A stretch of DNA of 7,867 nucleotides, taken from NCBI GenBank assembly GCA_000402295.1, contig AQRW01000080.1, forward strand, positions 1-7,867, in the 5' to 3' direction. Position numbers and translations under genes: made by a program. The notes under the pieces are model-generated. The model ran no database searches, had not been told where the DNA came from, and saw only the letters and a program-made list of their open reading frames with translations. Below, piece by piece: positions 1 through 5,698 of the stretch; position 1 is the first letter of the stretch, and each line of letters begins with the position of its first letter. The stretch is from Candidatus Aerophobus profundus SCGC AAA252-L23. Lineage in GTDB: Bacteria; Aerophobota; Aerophobia; Aerophobales; Aerophobaceae.

Positions 1-1
1 C

Positions 2-263
2 TTCACTTTGTCTCTATCGCTTATAACATTTTCTCCATTTTTAAAAAAACTATCTGCCAAAGATATGGCCAGGATGTTCTCTGGAGACTTTTAGCCATAG
101 AACCATCTCTCATGCAATCCGAATAGAAGAAAAAGAGGAAAGAGTTTTCACTTTGCCCATGAGCCAAGAATATAGATACAAAGCCAAATTAAATCTCATA
201 CTGCGAAATCTAAGATATGGAATTACCTTAGGTAGAATACTGAAGAATAGCGGAATTATCTGA
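2..263 (+). pseudogene. possible helix-turn-helix protein remnant, frameshifted, 5' end outside window
   Basis: Two open frames join into one protein-like stretch. The first (2-94) ends LSAKDMARMFSGDF and then TAG. The second continues from about base 90 as FSHRTISHAI, then a lysine/glutamate-rich stretch and RVFTLPMSQEYRYKAKL, to a TGA at 261-263. Removing one T from the T4 run at 89-92 merges them into LSAKDMARMF-SGDFSHRTISHA, which has the look of a helix-turn-helix (SAKDMA, turn, SHRTISHA). This could be the DNA-binding part of a regulator, a replication protein or a transposase; I do not recognise the family. There is no start codon context because the window begins inside it. The case rests on reading-frame continuity and one motif-like segment, so confidence is low. 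Confidence 0.3.
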
Positions 264-355
264 TATACAAATAAAGTGTAATATTTTCGGGATTTCCGTT
301 AAAAGGCAGGGTTTGGATTATTTCGTGAAGCTAAGAATAGAAAAGGAGGGACATA

Positions 356-499
356 ATGTTCGGGAAGAAATTAATATGTCCAAAGTGTGGTTCTAAAGAG
401 GTCCAACCCAAAAAACACGAATCTAAGCAATACGAATGTTTGAAACCAGGTTGTGGATTTTCTGGAACAAAGGAGAAATTCCAAAAGAAACGAGAGTAA
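356..499 (+). CDS. small zinc-ribbon protein, 47 residues
   Basis: A short complete gene that begins MFGKKLICPKCGSKEVQPKK and ends in a basic tail KEKFQKKRE. The Shine-Dalgarno AGGAGGG at 344-350 lies 5 bases before the ATG, a strong and well-spaced site that fixes the start. The protein has two cysteine pairs, CPKC at residues 8-11 and CLKPGC near residues 28-33, separated by a charged stretch. This is the layout of a single zinc ribbon that would hold one Zn ion with four cysteines. Such ribbons bind nucleic acid or protein partners, but the exact role cannot be read from the sequence. The lysine-rich composition suits nucleic-acid or ribosome contact, which is inference. It stands alone, with no gene within 80 bases on either side in the same direction, and looks intact among decayed neighbours. 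Confidence 0.75.
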   Translation: MFGKKLICPKCGSKEVQPKKHESKQYECLKPGCGFSGTKEKFQKKRE

Positions 500-985
500 A
501 GAAACAGTGGGACTCATTAACTTTGGGCACATTTCTTAAGAACTACCTTCCATACTGCTTAAAGGGGTAATCCATGAACTAAAGAACAATCGCCTTGCTT
601 GTTTCCTCCCCGCTACTGGGAACTCTCTGGGGGAGATATTTCTCTTTCTTTCCGGTAAGAAGACTCTATCCGTTCGCCCAGGCCCTTGACAGCTTCATGA
701 TTGAACATTTTCTGGCAGGAACCAAGGACGAAAACTCAGTAGAATATCCCTATTATCAAAGGAAACTACGCCTGATTTCAGGCCCTTAGCAAACCAGTTC
801 CCTGGCCCCTACTCAGTCCAAGAAGTGCCTATGCTTCTGAGCGAAAGGACCTTCTGCTCCCTGAAACTAATCCCATCTCCGGCCCTGGCGGCCCCGAGGC
901 CATTCATTTATGGGGATATGTCCTCGACAGTAATTTGGTAAAGCTTTGAAATCCTTAGCGTGCATTTTTGCACGAATGTTCGTAG
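500..985. other. no recognisable gene; noticeably GC-richer patch
   Basis: I see no convincing coding sequence here. One 64-codon open frame from a TTG at 595 to 789 lacks a ribosome binding site and shows no family I know. Bases 790-900 are richer in G and C than the flanks. Small hairpins occur: GCCTGA/TCAGGC near 768-781, GTGCA-TTTT-TGCAC at 960-973, and directly after it CGAA-TG-TTCG at 973-982. The stretch lies where the missing upstream part of the IS3-type transposase would be expected, but I cannot recognise transposase sequence in any frame. Confidence 0.4.
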
Positions 986-1021
986 TACCCTAAATTCCAA
1001 GAAAGGGTTGTCCAGATTAGT

Positions 1022-1273
1022 ATGGATGGAAGAGGCCGGGCCATGGATAATGTTTTCACTGAGAGGCTCTGGCGCTCAGTGAAATATGAGCAAGTCTCCC
1101 TCCATGACTACCAGATGCCTCGGGAAGCAAAAGAAGGAATCAGCAAGTATCTATCCTTCTCCACTCAAGAAAGGCCACATCAGTCACTTGACTACCGGAC
1201 ACCAGCTAAGGCATACTATGAGGGCAGGAATCAGAAAACCACACCTATTGGTGCCTTAAGTACAGCAAATTAG
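1022..1273 (+). pseudogene. IS3-family transposase (OrfB) C-terminal fragment
   Basis: This encodes only the last part of the DDE transposase that cuts and joins IS3-family element ends. The segment SMDGRGRAMDNVFTERLWRS is the typical C-terminal part of the rve/integrase-core domain. The third catalytic acid is the glutamate in FTERLWR. It is followed by the usual SVKYE, the EA-rich helix and the ERPHQSLDYRTPA motif that closes these proteins. Homology seems to start slightly before the ATG, with QERVVQIS in frame from about 998, while an in-frame TAG at 983-985 cuts it off further upstream. An intact OrfB is about 270-300 residues, so roughly 190, including the first two catalytic aspartates, are missing. 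It cannot be an active transposase. Family assignment is firm; the group within IS3 is not. Confidence 0.87.
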
Positions 1274-1294
1274 TGTCCGACTAATGGAGTCCAC
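1274..1294 (+). repeat. candidate right terminal inverted repeat of the IS3-type remnant
   Basis: The 21 bases directly after the transposase TAG begin TGTCCGACTAATGG and end GTCCAC. Position immediately after the stop and the TGTCC...GTCCAC pattern fit the right end of IS3-family elements carrying this kind of transposase. The partner end is only tentatively seen at 507-531. A small inverted repeat TAGTCT/AGACTA lies just beyond at 1318-1333. Confidence 0.35.
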
Positions 1295-1381
1295 CGCTAT
1301 TACGAGAAAGAAAAATATAGTCTAGCAAGACTAACGGGATAGGCAGCTACAATCCCTGGTTCAAGTACCTATCAACAGGTA

Positions 1382-2449
1382 ATGAGTAAAGTGGAACAGG
1401 GGAAAATGGATAAACTAGAGTTTGGTAAAACTGGACTTTGGGTAAGTAAGATAGCTATGGGTGGTATTCCCATCATGCGCTTGTGCAAAAAAGAGGCTGC
1501 GGATGTCGTGAAAGGGGTTTTGGATATGGGAATTAATTTCATAGATACCGCTACTGGCTACGGCGATAGTGAGGAAAAAATTGGGCAAGCACTCAAAAGA
1601 ACGAAAAGGGAAGATCTGGTTATCGCCTCTAAATCGCCTGCCTTGGATAGGAAGAAATTTCTGAAACACGTGAATTTGAGTTTGAAGCGAATGGGAATAG
1701 ATTTCATTGATATCTATCAACTACACGGAGTAAACTCGGACGAGAAAATGAAGCACGTTATGGAACCGGGAGGTGCCTATGAAGGATTGCAGGACGCTAT
1801 ATCACAAAGAAAGGTTCGATATGCTGGCTTCAGTTCCCACCGTATGTCCGTGGCGAAGAAACTTATGCTCACCGAAAAGTTTGAAGTTGTCCAGATTGGC
1901 CTCAACTTTATAGATACCGAACCAGAGAAGGAAATAATTCCTCTAGCTAAGAGGATGAATCTAGGGTTTATAGCTATGAAACCACTGGCGGGTGGTCTCC
2001 TAGAAGATGCCAATCTTTGTTTCCGCTATCTGGCCCAGTTTCCCCGTATAGTACCCGACCCTGGGATTGAGAAAATAGAAGAAATGGAAGAGATTATACA
2101 AATAGTTGAAAATCCTCGACCTCTGACCGTGGAGGAGAAAAAGAAGATACAGAAAATCCGAGAAGAACTCGGCAGAGAATTTTGCCATCGCTGTGATTAT
2201 TGTCAGCCATGCCCTCAGTCTATACCCATAAGTCAGGTTCTTAGAGTCGATAGTTTCATTAAACGTATGCCTTTGGAGGAAGTTGTCGGCTTAATAGACC
2301 CAGCCATACAGAAGGCTAGAGAATGTTCAGAATGTGAGGAATGTGTTGAACGTTGTCCTTATGACCTACCTATACCAGAACTGCTCAAGAAGAACATAGC
2401 CCTCTGGGAGAATTTTAGAAAAAGGCAGGTTAAATCATCTAGTAGTTAG
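1382..2449 (+). CDS. aldo/keto reductase with C-terminal two-cluster ferredoxin domain
   Basis: An intact 355-residue oxidoreductase of the aldo/keto reductase superfamily. The N-terminal TIM-barrel part carries the full catalytic tetrad: Asp55 and Tyr60 in FIDTATGYGDSE, Lys84 in IASKSP and His115 in YQLHG. It would reduce or oxidise a carbonyl using NAD(P)H in the cytoplasm. The C-terminal part has eight cysteines in two sets, C268/271/274/277 (CxxCxxCxxCP) and C315/318/321/325 (CxxCxxCxxxCP), so it should hold two 4Fe-4S clusters. This layout is typical of the ferredoxin-fused branch of the family, common in anaerobes; the substrate is not known. The start is uncertain. ATG 1382 has only a weak AGG 2 bases away. 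ATG 1406 (residue 9, MDKLEFGKTG) fits the usual family start better and has AGGGG 3 bases away, which is close. The palindromic element begins on the last base of its stop codon. Confidence 0.92.
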   Translation: MSKVEQGKMDKLEFGKTGLWVSKIAMGGIPIMRLCKKEAADVVKGVLDMGINFIDTATGYGDSEEKIGQALKRTKREDLVIASKSPALDRKKFLKHVNLSLKRMGIDFIDIYQLHGVNSDEKMKHVMEPGGAYEGLQDAISQRKVRYAGFSSHRMSVAKKLMLTEKFEVVQIGLNFIDTEPEKEIIPLAKRMNLGFIAMKPLAGGLLEDANLCFRYLAQFPRIVPDPGIEKIEEMEEIIQIVENPRPLTVEEKKKIQKIREELGREFCHRCDYCQPCPQSIPISQVLRVDSFIKRMPLEEVVGLIDPAIQKARECSECEECVERCPYDLPIPELLKKNIALWENFRKRQVKSSSS

Positions 2450-2587
2450 TTTCCAAAATAACCTGATATTTCTTCACTGTCATTGCGAGGAGCGCAGCGA
2501 CGTGGCAATCCCTAAGAGGACAGGTTTTCCATGAGATTGCTTCACTTTGCTCGCAATGACAAAGCATTGTAAGGTTATTTTGGAAAC
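2449..2587. mobile_element. palindromic MITE-like element with perfect 16-bp terminal inverted repeats
   Basis: The left end GTTTCCAAAATAACCT (2449-2464) is an exact reverse complement of AGGTTATTTTGGAAAC (2572-2587). Inside, TGTCATTGCGAG (2478-2489) pairs perfectly with CTCGCAATGACA (2550-2561), and GCAATC (2505-2510) pairs with GATTGC (2535-2540). The whole 139 bp can fold into one long interrupted hairpin. The core resembles the GTCATTGCGAGGAGCG...CGCAATGAC family of palindromic repeats that recur in intergenic spaces of many bacterial genomes. The outer 16-bp arms give it the form of a miniature inverted-repeat element with no gene. It starts on the final G of the aldo/keto reductase TAG and could act as a transcription stop or mRNA 3' stabiliser; that is inference. 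No clear target duplication is seen. Confidence 0.78.
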
Positions 2588-3222
2588 GCTATACTAGATA
2601 GAGATCTGCTAAGAAACTAAGCTAACAGGAGGACCCCAGGCCTTTGTTCTCGACATATGCTTCTATAGTCTTACGATACAGCTAATTAGTTCATTTATCG
2701 TTTTCTAACTACTAAAGGATAAAGAGTTTCGGACTCACTTCTCTGATTTAAATTACTTGAGAAGTTTTTGTCGCCTTCTGAGTAAGGGTGTGACATTAAC
2801 AAAATCCTAAAATTTCAAATCTTTTTCCCCTTCCTCTAATTCCTACCTCCAACAATTTCTATTTTGGGGAAAAGGGGCAATGCCTTACTTTTATACAGAA
2901 GACGACAAAAATCGTGGAAGAGTATTTTAATTATAACTTTTTTTGATTTTAGAAAGAAATAAGTGGTGTTTGTTTTGAAGCAATGACGTTTTATCAGTTG
3001 CAAAACGCCCATTAGCGTCCTATAATCCTACATTACAGAGATTCATACCTTAAAACCTTACCTTTGATGCCTCCCCATAAACCAGATTAAGAAATTGACT
3101 TCAGAATTACAAAAAAAGACTTATGTAATTTCCATTCAAAAAATCTGTATTATCATAAAGTTTAAGACCTTGAATTTGACGAAAACAGATGTTTTTACGT
3201 AATTATAAAGGAGAACAGTGAA
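2588..3222. other. gene-free AT-rich intergenic stretch
   Basis: No open frame of useful length or recognisable protein fragment appears on either strand. The stretch is AT-rich, especially from 2930 on, and contains the degenerate long inverted repeat at 2765-2911. A smaller ATTACA/TGTAAT pair lies around 3107-3130. Just before the recombinase remnant there is a TTGACG at 3176-3181 that could be a -35 box, with only a poor -10 (TAATTA near 3200). AAAGGAG at 3207-3213 is the ribosome binding site of that gene. Confidence 0.5.
2765..2911. repeat. long imperfect inverted repeat, possible degenerate MITE
   Basis: TTTTTGTCGCCTTCTG (2765-2780) pairs with CAGAAGACGACAAAAA (2896-2911) with one mismatch in 16. 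The next inner segments also match: AGTAAGG (2781-2787) with CCTTACT (2883-2889), after a 6-base insertion on the right arm. Further in, a TTTTCCCC near 2822 can pair with GGGGAAAA near 2867. The total span of 147 bp is similar to the palindromic element at 2449-2587, but the sequence is different and more eroded. It may be an old miniature element or the footprint of a lost insertion sequence. Confidence 0.5.
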
Positions 3223-3447
3223 ATGAACGCTATGGCATACCTAAGAGTTTCAAGTGAAGAACAAGCAAGAAATGGTATAGTAATTGATGCCCAAAAAGTA
3301 AAAATTGAAGAGTTGGCTAAGGAAAAGAAACTCAAGGTTGACAAATGGTACGTTGACCAAGGTATAAGCGGCAGTTTGTAGGATCGGCCAGGATTGAATA
3401 AACTCTTAACGGATATAGAAACCGATGGAATTACCTGTAACGGTTGA
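3223..3447 (+). pseudogene. serine recombinase (resolvase/invertase) N-terminal fragment with in-frame TAG
   Basis: The reading frame starts MNAMAYLRVSSEEQARNG, the start of a serine recombinase catalytic domain. Ser10 in YLRVSS would be the nucleophile that links to DNA, with Arg8 beside it. The frame goes on through VDQGISGSL, meets TAG at 3379-3381, then resumes as DRPGLNKLLTDIET before a TGA at 3445-3447. Both sides match the family, where GISG...DRPGL is normally continuous, so the TAG probably replaced a sense codon (one change from CAG). Beyond the second stop the homology is lost. Only about 75 of the roughly 180 (small) to 500 (large) residues of an intact enzyme remain. AAAGGAG at 3207-3213 with 9-base spacing supports the ATG at 3223. 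It is surely inactive as a site-specific recombinase. Confidence 0.87.
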
Positions 3448-3888
3448 GGAATGGGAACGAACGCGAGGACGAAGACTAGAGAAGGAAACACGGCAGTTTC
3501 ACAAGAGAGGTGGGGAACGCAAAAGGCAACTAACCCATTTGAGAATAACTGTTTTGGCGGGGTGGCGTGCCCCTCACTTATCTCCGCCTACGGAGACGCA
3601 TTCTAACAAAAGAGTGAAGTCTGTCATTCCCTTGGGGAGAATTAGAAGTCATTGTTGATATCATGACTGTTCAAAGATGGGTTTCTCGTCTCTCTCCGAG
3701 GTAGTCTTCACAGAATGTCAATAGATTCAAGGGCCATAAAATCTTATTTTGCAGGATTTTGACAATATCAAGATCACCTCTATAATAGACCAAGTGCGAA
3801 TGGTCAAATGTGGCAAGTGTGAATCGTGAGGGAAAGAGAGATTACGATTCGCAATAGAAAAGATAATGAAGCAGGACGGAGTCAAACG
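3448..3888. other. no intact gene; scrambled sequence, possibly old coding remains
   Basis: A 77-codon open frame at 3425-3658 is arginine-rich (ERTRGRRLEKETRQFHKRGG) and could be an eroded transposase, but I cannot name a family and it has no ribosome binding site. A second short open stretch, 3740-3829, reads DFDNIKITSIIDQVRMVKCG then KCES before TGA and has a coding look, with a single CGKC pair. Neither can be called a gene. GGACGGAG at about 3874-3881, close to the end of the stretch, is the likely ribosome binding site of the ATPase remnant that follows. Confidence 0.35.
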
Positions 3889-4459
3889 ATGTACAAATCC
3901 TTCTCCATATCGAATTTTAGATGTTTCAGGCACCTCGAGGTCTCTGACTTAAAAAGGAAAACAAGACAAGCTTCTGGAGGTATTGAAAATTATTGAACCT
4001 CGGATTAGTCGCTTGAGAATGGTCTATACCGGCAGCGAACCGATGCTATACGGAGATATAGACCGGGGTCATCTCATACCGATAGCTCTTATGGGGGAGG
4101 GTATGGTTCGCCTAACAAATCTATTCCTTCGCATTGCCAGTGCAGAGAATGGAGTTATCCTTACGGATGAAATAGAGAACGGACTTCATCATTCCATCTT
4201 GCTTAAGGGATGGCAGGCTGTGGGAAGACTAGCGCGAGAGTTTAACGTTCAGCTTTTTTTGACCACTCATAGTTATGAGTGTATTGTAGCTGCTCACAAG
4301 GCATTCAGGGAAAGCGAATCCTATGACTTTGCCTTGTGTCGTTTGGAGCGGACAAAGGAAGGAACACGGGCCATATCATACGACAAAGAAGCTTTGGCCG
4401 GTTCAGTGGAAGCAGGATTGGAAATGACCGAGCTTTCAACCAAGTCAAGGATTTTCTGA
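3889..4459 (+). pseudogene. AAA/ABC-type ATPase (AAA_15/AAA_21-like), internally deleted, Walker A lost
   Basis: The frame from ATG 3889 gives MYKSFSISNFRCFRHLEVSD, the classic first strand of SMC/RecF/OLD-like ATPases, which should run on to a G-x4-GKT Walker A. Instead, after SDLKR the sequence jumps to KQDKLLEVLKIIEPRISRL, which belongs to the second half of the protein and lies in another frame. This C-terminal part (about 3962-4459) keeps the signature-like MGEGMVRL (from 4091), Walker B VILTDEIENG (about 4154-4186) and the H-loop TTHS (about 4262-4273). Some 150-200 residues between the two parts are missing, so nucleotide binding must be lost. Family members act with a partner nuclease or in anti-phage systems; here no such partner is visible. 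The C-terminus, ending in STKSRIF, also seems altered. GGACGGAG upstream supports the start. Confidence 0.82.
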
Positions 4460-4597
4460 AAAAACTGGTCCTATAGCGGGAGTCTACTCTGGTTAGGACC
4501 AAAACTGAAAAGAATCCAGAATAGACAAGTATTTGAAGAATTCAAAAGCCCATATGTTACCAAAATGGTAACTGACATTACCGAACTGTTGAGGTGA
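4460..4597 (+). other. 45-codon open stretch continuing in frame after the ATPase stop
   Basis: Directly after the ATPase TGA (4457-4459), the same frame stays open for 45 codons and reads like protein: SLLWLGPKLKRIQNRQVFEE, then FKSPYVTKMVTDITELLR and TGA at 4595-4597. It has no start codon with a ribosome binding site. It may be the tail of a lost neighbouring gene joined here by deletion, or chance. I know no family for it. Confidence 0.22.
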
Positions 4598-4748
4598 GTT
4601 TTGTGACTTAGTTCCTTTACCTTCCTGGATGGACAATAATGGGGATATCTGCAGATTGTCTGACCGGTAGGATACACTTTTTTGGAATATGCCTATGGAA
4701 GGACTATTTTAGGATAGCACCTTTGGGCAAAAAATGGAGAGTGAAAAC

Positions 4749-5291
4749 ATGGAAATTGAATGGCAAGACTTTAATGGAACAGTTCTTGCAGAATGTAACA
4801 AGATAGCAGAATACGTGAACAAACTGGATAGCTTCCTCGAAAATTACTGTTACCAGACTCCCCTGAGACACAAGATTGATAGAACTCTGGTGCGACTTTC
4901 CATGGCTGCTCAGATACTAATGGACTTGGTGATGCCGATACCCTCAACCGGAGAGATTTTTGGTTTGCCTCGGGAGGCGACGGAGAATGCGGACTTACCC
5001 AAACCGCAGCTCATTCACCAGGATAGGCCAACCTGGGATTACGTACCTTGGTTTTGTGAGAAGGTAACCGGAATAAGACAAGCTGTTAATAGGTTAATGG
5101 AAGAGTTGGAGAAGAATCCGGAAAAGATAGAATTCACTAAAGGATTCTGGAACAGTGCCGAGGATTACATTAGGGATGAGATTGGATCGCAAATAAGACA
5201 AATACGTGGTGTCAATCAGGGTTTGCTCGAAATGTTTGGGAGTGGGAAGTTGAGGATAAGTGATGTCAGAATGATAGAAGAAGAGGAATAA
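4749..5291 (+). CDS. uncharacterised, probably all-helical protein, 180 residues
   Basis: I do not recognise this protein. It begins MEIEWQDFNGTVLAECNK and is rich in Glu, Leu, Ile and Arg, with few glycines and no membrane segment or signal peptide. A mostly alpha-helical cytoplasmic fold seems likely. Notable points are Trp/Pro-rich RPTWDYVPWFCEKV around residues 97-110 and a long amphipathic stretch IRQAVNRLMEELEKNPEKIE after it. Two ATGs are possible. The one at 4749 has GGAG at 4736-4739, 9 bases away, while the ATG at 4734 (five residues longer, 185 in all) has no ribosome binding site, so I prefer 4749. The frame is long, undamaged and has normal codon use, which favours a real gene. 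The next open frame starts 3 bases after its stop, but that is a damaged remnant. Helical proteins near ATPases occur in defence islands; nothing here proves such a role. Confidence 0.66.
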   Translation: MEIEWQDFNGTVLAECNKIAEYVNKLDSFLENYCYQTPLRHKIDRTLVRLSMAAQILMDLVMPIPSTGEIFGLPREATENADLPKPQLIHQDRPTWDYVPWFCEKVTGIRQAVNRLMEELEKNPEKIEFTKGFWNSAEDYIRDEIGSQIRQIRGVNQGLLEMFGSGKLRISDVRMIEEEE

Positions 5292-5294
5292 GGT

Positions 5295-5595
5295 GTGTTG
5301 CCCCCAGACGGAATCAAAGAAACCCAGAAGTGGCTGGGCTGTCAGCACACCAAGGACTGGACGAGTTACTTCTATCAGTACGCAAATCGTCTGGCCCATC
5401 TGTACTTCCTACGAGAACTCCAGGGGAGAGATGCCTTCCTTGTCTTTGTGTACTTTGTCAATGGACACCACACACATTCCCACATCATTACAGGAATGGC
5501 GTGGGGCACTGCAGTTACAGAAAAAACTCATGGGTCTTGCCCCGTCAAGACTCAGGCATGTCATCGACATCTTCTTGGACGTCAATGAGATATAG
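5295..5595 (+). pseudogene. C-terminal fragment of a conserved uncharacterised protein, frameshifted
   Basis: The first frame (5295 on) contains DWTSYFYQYANRLAHLYFLR and AFLVFVYFVN. The second frame (about 5462-5595) continues with TTHIPTSLQEWRGALQLQKK and HVIDIFLDVNEI. Dropping one G from the GG at 5463-5464 joins them as FVYFVND-TTHIPTSLQEW. I recall this YQYANRLAHLYFLRE...VFVYF...EW...VIDVFLDV pattern from the C-terminal half of conserved hypothetical proteins of about 300 residues; their function is unknown to me. The part before DWTS is missing: the preceding stop at 5289-5291 belongs to another gene. The GTG/TTG codons at 5295-5300 are unlikely to be a native start. So this is a truncated remnant with one frameshift, probably fused next to the helical gene by a deletion. 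Confidence 0.72.
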
Positions 5596-5698
5596 GAACT
5601 CGACCAAGCGGCTATAGTGGACGGATAATCGCCGCTGATATCGGTCGGTTAGGCGACAGAGGGTGAGGTGGAACGAATCACATGAAAAGGTGATAATC

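Larger units (their letters stand above)
507..1294 (+). mobile_element. possible internally deleted IS3-type element bounded by imperfect ends
   Basis: Bases 1274-1294, just after the transposase remnant, read TGTCCGACTAATGGAGTCC and on, resembling the terminal repeats I associate with IS3 elements of this transposase type. Bases 507-531 (starting GTGGGACTCATTAAC) resemble the reverse complement of that end, matching GTGG, ACTC and ATTA with small gaps. If both are ends, the element is 788 bp, well short of the 1.2-1.4 kb usual for an intact IS3-family copy, so it would be a deleted relic. No target-site duplication is visible (left flank AAACA, right flank CGCTA). The right end is more believable than the left. 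Confidence 0.3.

Noticed and set aside
595..789. 64-codon open frame from a TTG
   Set aside because: No ribosome binding site, no recognisable family, and it lies in a GC-rich patch where such frames arise easily.
1318..1333. TAGTCT/AGACTA hairpin before the reductase as a regulator or terminator
   Set aside because: Only 6 base pairs, no T-run, and no known regulatory motif.
1351..1372. tRNA T-arm-like GGTTCAAGT motif
   Set aside because: The flanking bases do not form the paired T-stem and there is no anticodon arm or acceptor stem around it.
3195..3491. 98-codon minus-strand open frame
   Set aside because: It is the antisense of the serine recombinase remnant, whose family motifs are on the plus strand.
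3425..3658. 77-codon arginine-rich open frame, perhaps a transposase remnant
   Set aside because: It overlaps the end of the recombinase remnant, has no ribosome binding site, and I could not match it to a named family; noted only as possible old coding sequence.
5094..5399. 101-codon minus-strand open frame
   Set aside because: Antisense of the helical gene and of the YQYANRLAHLYFLR remnant; no motifs or ribosome binding site.
3889..5595. ATPase, helical protein and conserved protein as an active new defence system
   Set aside because: The ATPase lacks Walker A and the third gene is truncated and frameshifted, so as written the set cannot function; at most it is the relic of one.
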